A stretch of DNA of 64,000 bases from Fuerstiella sp. (GTDB taxonomy: Bacteria; Planctomycetota; Planctomycetia; Planctomycetales; Planctomycetaceae): contig JALHMY010000048.1 of the NCBI GenBank assembly GCA_022843805.1, forward strand, positions 1-64,000, read 5' to 3'. Under the pieces are notes generated by a model, which did not search any database, had not been told where the DNA came from, and worked only from the letters and a program-made list of their open reading frames with translations. This document shows, piece after piece, positions 44,737 to 53,794 of this stretch. Each line of letters opens with the position of its first letter. Position 1 is the stretch's first letter. The position numbers and the translations under genes were made by a program.

Positions 44737-46962
44737 ATGTTTAAAGACAATGGGTTGGGTGCTCAAAAAGCCCTTCTGCTCATGTTATCCGCGATGTTAT
44801 CGAGTAGCCTGCCGGCTGCAGAACCTGGAATGGAATCACCACTGGGTCAGGCACTTACGGCATGGCGCGAGGGAGATTCCGCTGCAGCGACGGCGTCGCT
44901 TTCGGAGATCATTTCTGGTGGTTCAAAAGATCCGCGAGCCTATTTTTATCGAGGACTGATCGCTGAACAGCAGGGACAGGACGGAACCAGCGACTTCAAA
45001 AAAGGGGCTGAGCTGGAGGTTGCCAGCGGAACGTCGCGGCGAGTCAGTGCGGCGCTCGAAAAAGTTCAGGGAAGCCTGAGATCAAAAATTGAAGCGATTC
45101 GCGAGCAGGCTCGGATTGCAAATACCACTGATCCGAAAGCTGCAGCAAACGCAGCGCTGTATCGGGACGCGGTGGTCGCCATGAAGGCAGGTAACGCGGC
45201 CGAAGCGCATCAGAATTTCGATGCCGCCATTAACGGCGGTACAGACGATCCCCGGGTCTTTTATCTGAAGGGCGTGCTGCTCGCACAGTCCGGCGATCTC
45301 GACAATGCCAAAAACCTGTTTCGTCAGGGACTGATGCACGAAACAAACGCAAAAGAATCGCGGCTGGTGAGTATTGCTCTGCAAAATGTTCAGGGAAGTA
45401 TTCGTCGCATTGTTGAAGAAGAAGTAACGGCTGGTGAGGGTGAGCAGAAACTTACAAGGCAGTCCAATCAGCGGGCTCTTTTTCAGCAGGAAGCGGAACA
45501 CCAGCGACAACTGGACGCAGAAGATGATGCTCAGCAGCGCGAGCTTCTGGCAGCCGCCGAGAACGAAAAGCGGGCTCGGGAAAAGTCAGCAGCACAAAGA
45601 ATTCTGGCTGAAGAACAACGTCGCGCAGAGGAGGAAGCAAAGCTGAACTCCGTCGCTGCTTCTCCTGTTCCTGCCGCTCCCCGACCATCAGTTGCCGTTG
45701 CGGAAGCTGCCCCGGCCGCCGAAGCACCTGATTCGGCTGGAGCGCCCGCGGTCAATCCGTTTCTCTCGGGAAATCAGTCGAGTGGTTCGGGGACATCGCA
45801 ACAGGGAGCTCCTGTCGATTTTTCATGGCTTGCGCCGAATACTGAACTGGTTCTGTACGTCCGACCTGCTGACCTGACCGGTAGTCGGTTTATGGCTCCG
45901 CTGATGGGTTTGCCCCCGGTGCAGGAAAATTTGAAGAAGATGGTCGAACAGGCGGGATTCTCCGTGTCTGATATGGAGTCGCTCACATATGGCATGGGAG
46001 ATGTGCTGGCGAAAATCATGGGAGCAGCACTTCCCGCTGCTGGCGGTGGCCCCCCGGACCCAGCTCGCATGGCCCAGCAGTTCATGAATAATACGACAGC
46101 GATTTCCGTTCTGCGAGCTTCAAAGGATATTGACTTTGCTGCCATTGCGAGGTCTCAGAATGCTGCTGAAGTTTCCCATGCGGGCAAGACTTTCTTCCTC
46201 ATGGGTGAAGCAAATCCACAGGTTCCTCAGACAGGCGTTTATCCGGTTGATTCCAGGACTTTCCTGTTTGCAACTGAACCGGCAATGAAAGCGGCACTCG
46301 ACCGCGGACCCGGCAAAGCGGAAAACGGCCAGTTTGCGTTCGTATCTTCTGACAGTGATTTCGTACTGGCGTTCAGCAATCCTGCACTCGCCCCACTCAG
46401 CGGCTCAATCCCTTCACCTCAGAATGCACCGCCGTTTGTCGCTCAGCTGCTGGATGCGGTGAAAGGCCGAGTCTCCGGCGTAGCGATCGCGCTGAAAGCG
46501 TCTGCTGATTTGAACCTGCAGGTGCAGCTGAATCTGAACGATCCGTCTGCCGGTGCCGGTGGCCTGAAAGCCCTTAAAGAGGGAGTCGGCATGCTTCAGC
46601 AGATGTACCCGATTATGAAGGCTCAGGTTCCGGAAAAACTGCATTCCGTGACGGATTCCGCGGTTGAAAGTGCGTCCGCCCAGTTCTCCGGCAGTTTGCT
46701 TAAGTTCTCCATTACTGTTCCGGGCGAGCTTGTGACAATTCTCCAGAATTCTCCGGAACTACTGGGGCCAATGATGGCTCCTGGACTCGGGGCTCCAGGA
46801 TCTGGTGGACCGCCACCTGGATTCGAAAATCCTTCACAGGGATTCGGGACACCGCCTGCTGCAGCACCGGGATTGCCACCCGAAGCTCCCTCTGCACCAC
46901 CAGGAGCACCTCAGCAGAATCCTTCCGAAGGCTTTGGATTTGGAAACAGCCCAAAACCATAA
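44737..46962 (+). CDS. Exported TPR-containing protein with Pro/Gly-rich tail
   Basis: 741 residues from the ATG at 44737 (MFKDNGLGAQKALLLMLS, signal peptide ending PAAEPG); the frame is open upstream to 44557 but without the signal. Residues about 25-220 have two or three TPR-like repeats (ALTAWREGDSAAATASLSEI, YRDAVVAMKAGNAAEAHQNF, LKGVLLAQSGDLDNAKNLF). Residues about 240-300 form a charged coiled coil (QQEAEHQRQLDAEDDAQQRE, AEEQRRAEEEAKL), then Ala/Pro linker. The second half (FSWLAPNTELVLYVRPADL onward) is a domain seen in planctomycete proteins and not named by me; it ends in a G/P-rich tail (GAPGSGGPPPGFENPSQGFG). A perfect terminator follows. Confidence 0.7.
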   Translation: MFKDNGLGAQKALLLMLSAMLSSSLPAAEPGMESPLGQALTAWREGDSAAATASLSEIISGGSKDPRAYFYRGLIAEQQGQDGTSDFKKGAELEVASGTSRRVSAALEKVQGSLRSKIEAIREQARIANTTDPKAAANAALYRDAVVAMKAGNAAEAHQNFDAAINGGTDDPRVFYLKGVLLAQSGDLDNAKNLFRQGLMHETNAKESRLVSIALQNVQGSIRRIVEEEVTAGEGEQKLTRQSNQRALFQQEAEHQRQLDAEDDAQQRELLAAAENEKRAREKSAAQRILAEEQRRAEEEAKLNSVAASPVPAAPRPSVAVAEAAPAAEAPDSAGAPAVNPFLSGNQSSGSGTSQQGAPVDFSWLAPNTELVLYVRPADLTGSRFMAPLMGLPPVQENLKKMVEQAGFSVSDMESLTYGMGDVLAKIMGAALPAAGGGPPDPARMAQQFMNNTTAISVLRASKDIDFAAIARSQNAAEVSHAGKTFFLMGEANPQVPQTGVYPVDSRTFLFATEPAMKAALDRGPGKAENGQFAFVSSDSDFVLAFSNPALAPLSGSIPSPQNAPPFVAQLLDAVKGRVSGVAIALKASADLNLQVQLNLNDPSAGAGGLKALKEGVGMLQQMYPIMKAQVPEKLHSVTDSAVESASAQFSGSLLKFSITVPGELVTILQNSPELLGPMMAPGLGAPGSGGPPPGFENPSQGFGTPPAAAPGLPPEAPSAPPGAPQQNPSEGFGFGNSPKP

Positions 46963-47039
46963 TGACTGTCGGTGATTGGTCGTCCTGAAGGCGCAGAACT
47001 GTGTTAATTCCTTCGACATGGTCGTCGGGGCGATATATT

Positions 47040-47074
47040 GGCGACGTTTTCGAAGTTCGAAAACGTCGCCTTTT
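47040..47074 (+). terminator. Intrinsic terminator
   Basis: GGCGACGTTTTCGAA (47040-47054), one base, TTCGAAAACGTCGCC (47056-47070), then TTTTGCATTT. A perfect 15-bp stem 77 bp after the stop of the TPR gene. Confidence 0.9.
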
Positions 47075-47213
47075 GCATTTCCAGTGTGTTTGAAGATCGG
47101 AAGGTGATTTCCCATCTTACCGCCAGCAAGTCTGGCTCAGGATCACGATCCATCGATACTGCCAATATCCGTTGTCGTTGAACGTTTTTCTTGTGTGTCG
47201 ATCTATGCTAAAA

Positions 47214-47430
47214 ATTCAGAACGCACTCAACCACAGAGATCACAGAGATCACAGATGACAGGGGCGATGGCGACTGTGTCTTTTTCTGTGTCCATCTGTG
47301 TCATCTGTCGTCAAAATTCAAAACGCATTGAACCACAGATAGCACAGATTTTCACAGATGACAGAGGCGGCGGTGCTGGTGTGTTGATCTGCAGCATTCG
47401 TTCTGTCAGTGATCAAAAATTGGGGCAATC
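47214..47430. repeat. Left flank of the 104-bp ACCACAGAT-type repeat array
   Basis: Two diverged copies of the unit (CAGAACGCA-TCAACCACAG, TCACAGATGACAGGGGCG, CTGTGTCCATCTGTG-CATCTG) occupy about 47214-47420, directly before the 3' end of the GxxExxY gene. Same unit as the array on its other side. Confidence 0.75.
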
Positions 47431-47812
47431 AATTCGAAATGCGTTTGATTCCGAGCTTTATATGCTTGAAGTTCAGTAGCAAGGCTGTTTTCAAGCCGGT
47501 GATGTTCAGGTAGCCCACCAATTGGGCGATGTGGTTGTCATTGAATTCGCTGACAACTTTTGTATCCACGATGACTCAGCCATCGACAATCAAATCCGGA
47601 ACCAGAGAACCGAGCAGTTTGCCGTCATAGAAGACCTCGTACTTTTTTTGCTGCTCGCAAGAGATGTTCTGTTTCGCAAGTTCGATAATCAAGGCTCGTT
47701 CGTAGAGCTTTTCGTTCAGTCCAGGTTTCAATACGTTGAGCACTCTCATCGCGGCACCAATGACGATCTGTGTGAGTTCCGCGTTTGGAGAAGCTTCGGC
47801 TGATTCAGACAT
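47429..47812 (-). pseudogene. GxxExxY family (PD-(D/E)XK nuclease-like) gene with in-frame TGA
   Basis: ATG at 47810-47812 (MSESAEASPNAELTQ); the frame reaches a TGA at 47576-47578, continues in the same phase and ends at 47429. Read through, it is about 127 residues: VLNVLKPGLNEKLYERALI (GxxExxY core: G-L-N-E-K-L-Y), CEQQKKYEVFYDGKLLGSL, PDLIVDG[stop]VIVDTKVV, FNDNHIAQLVGYLNITGL and LLNFKHIKLGIKRI. The D, VDTK and following residues match the catalytic D...ExK-like pattern of this family. Members commonly have a Cys or Lys at the stop position. Flanked on both sides by the same repeat array, so it probably travels with it. Confidence 0.8.
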
Positions 47813-47904
47813 GGTGTTGCTCTCGGAAGGAAGATTTACCAAAAATGAGAGGAGTGCTGGGCCTTGTGTATTCATCTGGTTCCATCAGCGTAATCTGTGG
47901 CCAT

Positions 47905-48360
47905 AAAACCAGAACGCATTCAACCACAGATAGCACGGATTTTCACAGATAACAGGAGCGATGTTGCTTGCGATTTTATCTGTGTTCATCTGTGCCATCT
48001 GTGGTCAAAAACTCAGAACGCATTGAACCACAGATATCACAGATTTTCACAGATGACAGGAGCGATGTCGCTTGCGATTTTTTCTGTGTTCATCTGTGCC
48101 ATCTGTGGTCAAAAACTCAGAACGCATTGAACCACAGATATCACAGATTTTCACAGATGACAGGAGCGATGTCGCTTGCGATTTTTTCTGTGTTCATCTG
48201 TGCCATCTGTGGTCAAAATTCAGGACGCATTCAACCACAGATAGCACAGATTTTCACAGATGACAGGAGCGATGGCGCTTGCGTCTTTATCTGTGTTCAT
48301 CTGTGTTCATCTGTGTTCATCGGTGTTCATCGGTGACCATCGGTGACCATCGGTGGTCAA
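47905..48360. repeat. Tandem array of a ~104-bp unit
   Basis: Units beginning CAGAACGCATT (47910, 48014, 48118, and CAGGACGCATT at 48221) at 104, 104 and 103 bp. Each has CAACCACAGATA-CACAGAT, TTTTCACAGATGACAGGAGCG, TTGCGATTTTTTCTGTGTTC and ATCTGTG-CATCTGTGGTCAAAA. The units are almost identical over their whole length with no unique spacers. The right end breaks into ten-base units of CTGTGTTCAT / CGGTGACCAT (about 48289-48357). Confidence 0.9.
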
Positions 48361-48466
48361 AATACTCCACGGTCACAAACGATTTGCGTGGATCATCAAT
48401 TGAAGTTTAACCACAACTGGCTAATCCCGGGAAATGCATGCTCGTCCCGCCGCGATAGGAAATGCG

Positions 48467-48868
48467 TCATTGTCCCCAGTTCATGGCCGTAATCAATAAC
48501 TGCAATACTGTCGCCAGAGAAACCCAGAGGAAATACGGTATCTGTGCCACCGCGACCCATCGATAGTACGGCCAGATTGCCGCAGACAGCCAAATGATGG
48601 TTGCCCAAACGATCAGAATATCGACCGCTGCCAGTGGCAGATTTCGCATGCCAAACTGAATCGGCGTAAAGATCACGTTGGCCAAAAGGTTAATGCCAAA
48701 AGGAAGTACCACTTTCCAGCCAATTTTTCCCCGGATCGCCTGCACCAGAACAAAACCGAAGCTGAAAAGAATGACTGGATAGAGGATCTGCCAGATCGTC
48801 CCAATCGTGCCAGGTGCTGGCGTCCATGAAGGCTTCTCGAGACCATTGTACCACGTCATCCAGTCCAT
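48467..48868 (-). CDS. TspO/MBR family membrane protein
   Basis: 133 residues, five membrane helices. W-Y-x-x-L-E-K-P-S-W-T-P near the N-terminus (WYNGLEKPSWTPAP), TIWQILYPVILFSFGFVLV, LPFGINLLANVIFTPIQFG, PLAAVDILIVWATIIWLSA and VAQIPYFLWVSLATVLQL. Length is somewhat short of the usual 150-160 but all helices are present. TspO binds porphyrins and cholesterol and modulates stress responses; a tryptophan-rich sensory protein in bacteria. Monocistronic. Confidence 0.85.
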   Translation of the reverse strand: MDWMTWYNGLEKPSWTPAPGTIGTIWQILYPVILFSFGFVLVQAIRGKIGWKVVLPFGINLLANVIFTPIQFGMRNLPLAAVDILIVWATIIWLSAAIWPYYRWVAVAQIPYFLWVSLATVLQLLITAMNWGQ

Positions 48869-48957
48869 GCTTCCAAACTCCTTCGGTCTTCCGTCCCAGC
48901 GACAGTCAAAGCCTCAACACCCACTGAACCGCAGGATCCCTGTTTCTATAACGATCT

Positions 48958-49941
48958 TCAGGGGAGCTCGCTGTTAACCGCGTTCTTCTGCTGAATCAGC
49001 GGACCATACAAATCCGGTCGACGCTGACGAAAATTTCGGCTCGTGCTTCTAATCTGGCGAATCTGTTTCAGGTCAATGGTCGCCGTGATATAAGCTTCTT
49101 CCCTGTCAGGACACCGTGCAAGGATTTGCACAGGCGATCCGGAACAATCCCCAATCATTGTGCCACTTCCATATGCCTGATTTGTGGAGATCATAGCCAC
49201 ATGGCTTTGAAACATTGTGGATTTCAGGATGAAATCTTCAACTGAGCCGCCCCGGCCATTGATCCATACAATCAGTTCCGCTCCCTTCAGTGACATGATT
49301 CGCGGAGGCTCCGGGAACCAGCCGTCGTAACACGTCATGATGCCGACCGTGCCAAAGTCAAACTCGAATACGGGCAAATCACCACCAGGCTTCATGATCC
49401 ACTCGGGGTCATTCTTCAGCATCCATTCACGAGTTTTTCCGGAAGGCGGATGCACCCATGGAGGACTTCCTTCAAAGTGATCAATGGCCGCATGAGTTTT
49501 CAGATACTTGCCGCTGATTTTTCCTTCTCGATCAAAAATCAGAGCGGAATTCGCGAACGATTCGTTTTCCAGTATCTCCCAGCAGCCCACAATGACATAT
49601 ATGGCATTCGCCTTTGCGGCTGCCGCGATTTTGTCAGTAACCGGACCAGGTACCTTAATGTGTCCCAGCACATATTCAGGGAACACAATCAGCTGTGCAC
49701 CTTCTTTGCCCGCACGGTTAATGTAGGGAATGAAACTGTTCGCCGGATCGTATCCTTCGCGAGGCACATCACCCTTGTCATAGCCGCTGATTTGAACAGC
49801 GGCGACTTTCACTGCATCTCGATTGACCTGGGCTCTCTCGTCGCCCATGCCAGAGGACAAAATGACCAGCGAGCATGCAAGAACAGCGGCCCCGGAGTAT
49901 GCAATAGCAGCACGTTGTGCAATGCGTTTTAGCGAACTCAT
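48958..49941 (-). CDS. Carbon-nitrogen hydrolase (nitrilase superfamily), exported
   Basis: About 327 residues from the ATG at 49939-49941 (MSSLKRIAQRAAIA); a signal anchor AYSGAAVLACSLVILSSG follows; the upstream codon at 50019 would overlap the M24 gene. Catalytic triad: Glu in LIVFPEYVLG, Lys in KYLKTHAAIDHF, Cys in GIMTCYDGWFPEPP. Also IVWINGRGGSVED and an N-terminal VAAVQISGYDKGD. These enzymes hydrolyse amides, nitriles or carbamoyl groups. It starts 67 bp after an M24 peptidase gene on the same strand, probably one transcript. Confidence 0.85.
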   Translation of the reverse strand: MSSLKRIAQRAAIAYSGAAVLACSLVILSSGMGDERAQVNRDAVKVAAVQISGYDKGDVPREGYDPANSFIPYINRAGKEGAQLIVFPEYVLGHIKVPGPVTDKIAAAAKANAIYVIVGCWEILENESFANSALIFDREGKISGKYLKTHAAIDHFEGSPPWVHPPSGKTREWMLKNDPEWIMKPGGDLPVFEFDFGTVGIMTCYDGWFPEPPRIMSLKGAELIVWINGRGGSVEDFILKSTMFQSHVAMISTNQAYGSGTMIGDCSGSPVQILARCPDREEAYITATIDLKQIRQIRSTSRNFRQRRPDLYGPLIQQKNAVNSELP

Positions 49942-50008
49942 AGAAGTCACAAATCCATAGACTGAAATTCGGTAAATGCAATTTTCCGGCGAAGGGAAAA
50001 TCTGCTGC

Positions 50009-51199
50009 TCAATACTCACTCAAAATGGCAACAACTTCTGTTTGAATTGGCCCGCCTGTGACCTCCACGGTCCCGTCTTTATGAATGTAGATGTCAACTT
50101 CGCTGCGGACACCGAATTCCGGCAGATAGATCCCTGGTTCGATCGTAAACAGCGTGCGAGGCAGAATGCGACGGGTTTCATGGGTCTCCAGGTTGTCAAT
50201 ATGAGTTCCATTGCCATGCGTCTCCTGAGCCATATTATGTCCGGTGCGATGGCAAAAGTACTGTCCATATCCCGCTGCTTCAATCACTGCTCGCACGGCA
50301 TCATCGATCTGCCACCCCTGAAGCAACTGCTTTGCCGCGAATGCGGATTTAACTTTAGATATTCCCGCGTCCCGGGCTGCGGCGACAATGTCAAAGATCT
50401 TTGAATACTGCGGTGGGACGGTTGTACCCACGTATCCGGTACGAGTCAGATCGCTGTAGACGGCTCCGGGGCGCTGCATTTTTGCCCAGAGATCGATCAG
50501 CACAAAACTGCCCTCGCGAATGATCGTATCGCTGCCGGTACCGGTTTCGTAGTGCGGATCTCCTCCATTGGGACCTGTGCCGACAATTGGCGGATGATAG
50601 GTTGTCATCTGGTTCTCAGCGAAATGCTGCATAATGACGTCGCTGACAGCCTTCTCTTCAACTCGACCGTTCGCGCGAATCTGTTCGGCAATGAACGACC
50701 ATGCTTTTCCGTACGCCGCATTGGTGTGCAGCGATGCCTCGTAGTGACTCTGCAGCTGTTCGTCACTCAGACGAGATTCGAACAGTGAAATGAGATCGCC
50801 CGAGGACACCACATCGCAGCCAAACGATCGCACCAGTTCCACGGTTCCTGCATCGACTCTCGAAATGTAGGGATTTCCATTCCGGGGTGAATACTCCATG
50901 GCTATCGTTCGAGCACTTCCGACCATCGTTTTCAATGCGGATTCCAGTTCCTGCCATTTCAGATAAACAATTTTTTCACCTGGCAGATGATCCAGAACGC
51001 CCGATTCAATTCGGTGAACCAGTTTGAAGGGCTGGCCCACTGCCGGAACGAAACAGGCATATCGTCTGGAGCCGCTAAAGCCTTCCGGCATCTGCAGCAC
51101 TCGCTGAGCCAGTATATTGCTGCCACGAAAATCGTACAGCAGCCATCCATCCAATCCGAATTCGCCAAGCGCTTTCTGGATATCTGCAAGATCAAACAT
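50009..51199 (-). CDS. M24 family metallopeptidase (Xaa-Pro peptidase-like)
   Basis: 396 residues from the ATG at 51197-51199 (MFDLADIQKALGEFG) with GAGAGG 9 bases upstream; the frame is open to 51316 but that part lacks homology. N-terminal creatinase-like domain (GWLLYDFRGSNILAQ), then the pita-bread fold: VLIDLWAKMQRPGAVYSDLT (two Asp metal ligands), CHRTGHNMAQETHGNG (His), LFTIEPGIYLPE (Glu) and VRSEVDIYI (Glu). All five dinuclear-metal ligands are present. Probable intracellular aminopeptidase with proline specificity. Overlaps in transcription with the nitrilase-like gene downstream. Confidence 0.85.
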   Translation of the reverse strand: MFDLADIQKALGEFGLDGWLLYDFRGSNILAQRVLQMPEGFSGSRRYACFVPAVGQPFKLVHRIESGVLDHLPGEKIVYLKWQELESALKTMVGSARTIAMEYSPRNGNPYISRVDAGTVELVRSFGCDVVSSGDLISLFESRLSDEQLQSHYEASLHTNAAYGKAWSFIAEQIRANGRVEEKAVSDVIMQHFAENQMTTYHPPIVGTGPNGGDPHYETGTGSDTIIREGSFVLIDLWAKMQRPGAVYSDLTRTGYVGTTVPPQYSKIFDIVAAARDAGISKVKSAFAAKQLLQGWQIDDAVRAVIEAAGYGQYFCHRTGHNMAQETHGNGTHIDNLETHETRRILPRTLFTIEPGIYLPEFGVRSEVDIYIHKDGTVEVTGGPIQTEVVAILSEY

Positions 51200-51263
51200 G
51201 AAGTGCCTCTCAAAAATAGCTGACTCTAAACCGGAATATGCCAGTCTGCCGTCAGTCCATCCA

Positions 51264-53582
51264 TTATTTATTGACCAGCGCCGCAAGAATCGCCTGTGCA
51301 TACAGACGATGTCCAAAATCGTTGGGATGATTCAGCCCATTTCCGGTCAGGTCGAAATCATGCTTGTGCTCCAGCATAGTCTGCCAGACATGAGTAACGT
51401 CAGTCAGAACAATACCCGGACCGGTCAGAGTCTTTAGCTGATCTCGGTACTGAGCAAACATCTCCCGGGGAGTATGAATCCATTCGGAATGTCCAAGCAT
51501 GGGAGACACCAGGATGATCTCTGTTTCCGGGGACGCCTCTCGAACTCGCTGCAACAGAATCTGCGTTTGTTCCAGAAACCATCCCGGGTTGCGTCGTCCA
51601 ACATCATTCATACCGTAAGCGACGATCATCAAATGAGGTTTTGACTTCAGCAGTTCGTCCAGATCCTGAACACCGTTCGCAACGCTCCATCCGGACACAG
51701 CTCGGTTTGCAAGCGAGATTTCAGAGCCATACGTTTCCTGCAGCTGAGCGGCAACAAGGTCTGCATAGCCCTGCTGAAACGGGGGCACTGCAGACAGCGC
51801 GGAAGCATCAAGTCCTGTAGAAATGCTGTCCCCGCTGACACCAATCGTCAGTGACTGTCCGGCAGTGAGTCGGGCGATCGTTCGAGGCAACTGATCCCCG
51901 CAAAAGACGTTGATGGCCGAGTCGTTTTTCGCTGACGAGTCGACCGGTGAAGCGGTGTCTGAGTTGTCTCGTCTGCGGTAACTGATTTCTACGTTGCGTT
52001 CATGAAACCATTTTCCTGGATTGTAAAGCAAATTCTGTTCGGGATTGCTGACACGGTGACGATAACTGTTGGGAGAATCCTTTGGAGGAAAGAAGTCAGC
52101 CGCGCGAATCGGAACGACATTCTGCGGATTACGAAACACCAGCGTTCTACCGTCGGGAGCCACGACAAAATCCTTTTCCGGAACAAACCGATAGCTGCCA
52201 TTCGCGGCCGCCACTTCAAGAATTTCAGCGGCGGCAAAGGCCAGCCTGGCTGTGATCTCCCCATCCGGCTGCATCTGCAGCAGAACACTGCTTTCCTTCC
52301 AAACAATGGGTGACTTCCATGCGGGTTCCAGCAGGTGCATCTCATGAAGAGATCGCAGCGAAAGTTCGTGATCCGGACGAGCAGCATTCAGAAACGGCAT
52401 CACAGAAGCAAACCACATGGCGGCAGCATTCCGTTGTCCAATGCCCGTGAAATGGCGTCGAGTCTTTGGGTCGCCGCGGTTTTCGTGGCCCAGCACGTCG
52501 GTATCGGGCCCTGGGAGAAATCCGGGCTGCAGGCAAAGTCGACGAATTCCTTCACGAATTCGGCCTTCCCCTGCCGGCTCATTGTAGACCGTGGGATGTA
52601 ACGTCGATTTCGCAGTAAACCAGACCGGATGAAATCCCCATGAAGCGGCGGCTGCATCACGAATCGTCGTCACATTTTTCACGTAGTCATCGGTTGAGAC
52701 TTTTCCAATAACGTCCGATTCACCCTGCTGCCAGAAAACTGCTCGAACCGGACCCACATGCGGCCCAATATCACGCAGTCGTTTGTGTAGCGGACCGTCG
52801 GGCATCCATTGAGCTGTTGATGTTCCACCCACCGCGACATTCACGAAACCGACTGGTACTCGAAGTGAAGGAAGCAGCAGGTCGCCGAAGACTGGCCAGA
52901 TGGATCCCCCGTCACTGGCATCTCCGGCTGGCTGAGGATCATTAGCAATCTGCCATGTGCCGGTTGAGTGATTGAATGCCGAAATTCTCAATTGGGCATC
53001 CTGAACACGAAACTGCTCATCATTGCAGTTGGTGGCATATGACTGACCGGCGATCACGAAGACTTCCCCAACTCCGAAAGGATCTGCAGCTGCGCTACCC
53101 ACAACTTCCGAGCCGCTGAGACATCGAACCTCCAGTCGATACCAGCCGCCGGCGTTGATACGCACCCGACCTTCGAGCTTATCGGCCGTACGTACCAGCG
53201 AAACGGGTGTCCATGGGGCTTCAGTGATCGACGACTCGCCGTCGCCTGCCGATGTGCTTGTTGGTTGTGTGTTGAGCACCCGGTACTCAAATTGACGGTC
53301 AGTTGTGTCGATCTGCTTCAGGCGGATGACGACATCTGCAAATCCCAGCGCCGGTCCGCCCGGCTGATGCTCATGAGCGTACTGTGGAACGAAACCCGTC
53401 CGCTGAACGACCTGCCATGGCTGAGGCGAAATCAATACCAGTGCGTCTGCGTCGTCCGCCAGCAACGGCGAGCGGCCAGCTGCAAAAAGTAGGGTGCACA
53501 GCAGTCCGTATCTGAAAAATCCATAATCATTTTTCACGTTCAACGCCCTCAAACTCATCAACCCCAGGAGTTCATTCTCCAT
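51264..53582 (-). CDS. Two-domain exported SGNH esterase (sialate O-acetylesterase-like plus GDSL lipase-like)
   Basis: Up to 772 residues. A signal peptide, KNDYGFFRYGLLCTLLFAAG, starts at GTG 53537 (GAGGG upstream) or at the ATG at 53582. First domain (residues about 30-470): sialate O-acetylesterase type with VFVIAGQSYATNCND (Ser of block I), GGTSTAQWMPDG, AVFWQQGESDV and a beta-rich C-terminal part. Second domain (about 550-770): SGNH with IGVSGDSISTGL (GDSx), LANRAVSGWS, MIVAYGMNDVG (block III G.ND) and GLNHPNDFGHRLYAQ (DxxH-type block V). Two esterase domains in one chain fit removal of acetyl groups from plant or algal polysaccharides. Substrate unknown. Confidence 0.8.
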   Translation of the reverse strand: MENELLGLMSLRALNVKNDYGFFRYGLLCTLLFAAGRSPLLADDADALVLISPQPWQVVQRTGFVPQYAHEHQPGGPALGFADVVIRLKQIDTTDRQFEYRVLNTQPTSTSAGDGESSITEAPWTPVSLVRTADKLEGRVRINAGGWYRLEVRCLSGSEVVGSAAADPFGVGEVFVIAGQSYATNCNDEQFRVQDAQLRISAFNHSTGTWQIANDPQPAGDASDGGSIWPVFGDLLLPSLRVPVGFVNVAVGGTSTAQWMPDGPLHKRLRDIGPHVGPVRAVFWQQGESDVIGKVSTDDYVKNVTTIRDAAAASWGFHPVWFTAKSTLHPTVYNEPAGEGRIREGIRRLCLQPGFLPGPDTDVLGHENRGDPKTRRHFTGIGQRNAAAMWFASVMPFLNAARPDHELSLRSLHEMHLLEPAWKSPIVWKESSVLLQMQPDGEITARLAFAAAEILEVAAANGSYRFVPEKDFVVAPDGRTLVFRNPQNVVPIRAADFFPPKDSPNSYRHRVSNPEQNLLYNPGKWFHERNVEISYRRRDNSDTASPVDSSAKNDSAINVFCGDQLPRTIARLTAGQSLTIGVSGDSISTGLDASALSAVPPFQQGYADLVAAQLQETYGSEISLANRAVSGWSVANGVQDLDELLKSKPHLMIVAYGMNDVGRRNPGWFLEQTQILLQRVREASPETEIILVSPMLGHSEWIHTPREMFAQYRDQLKTLTGPGIVLTDVTHVWQTMLEHKHDFDLTGNGLNHPNDFGHRLYAQAILAALVNK

Positions 53583-53794
53583 TCATTGCTGCCGGAGTTG
53601 ACGATAACAAGGGACAGGCTGCGAGGCAATCGCCCGGCGGCGCTCTGTTGTCGATTCAAAACAGCAAGGGGATTCCGAGTGTTCAACCCTGATTCCGGTT
53701 TTCCACTTCTTTCGCAGTGACCTAAGCGAAACGCTGATGTCGGTGATCGAACGAGGCGTGATGTTGATGTCTCGACGCAGCGTCTTTGGATCTG

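Noticed and set aside
47905-48360. A possible CRISPR array
   Set aside because: The units are about 104 bp and nearly identical over their whole length, with no unique spacers and no cas gene. It is a plain tandem repeat.
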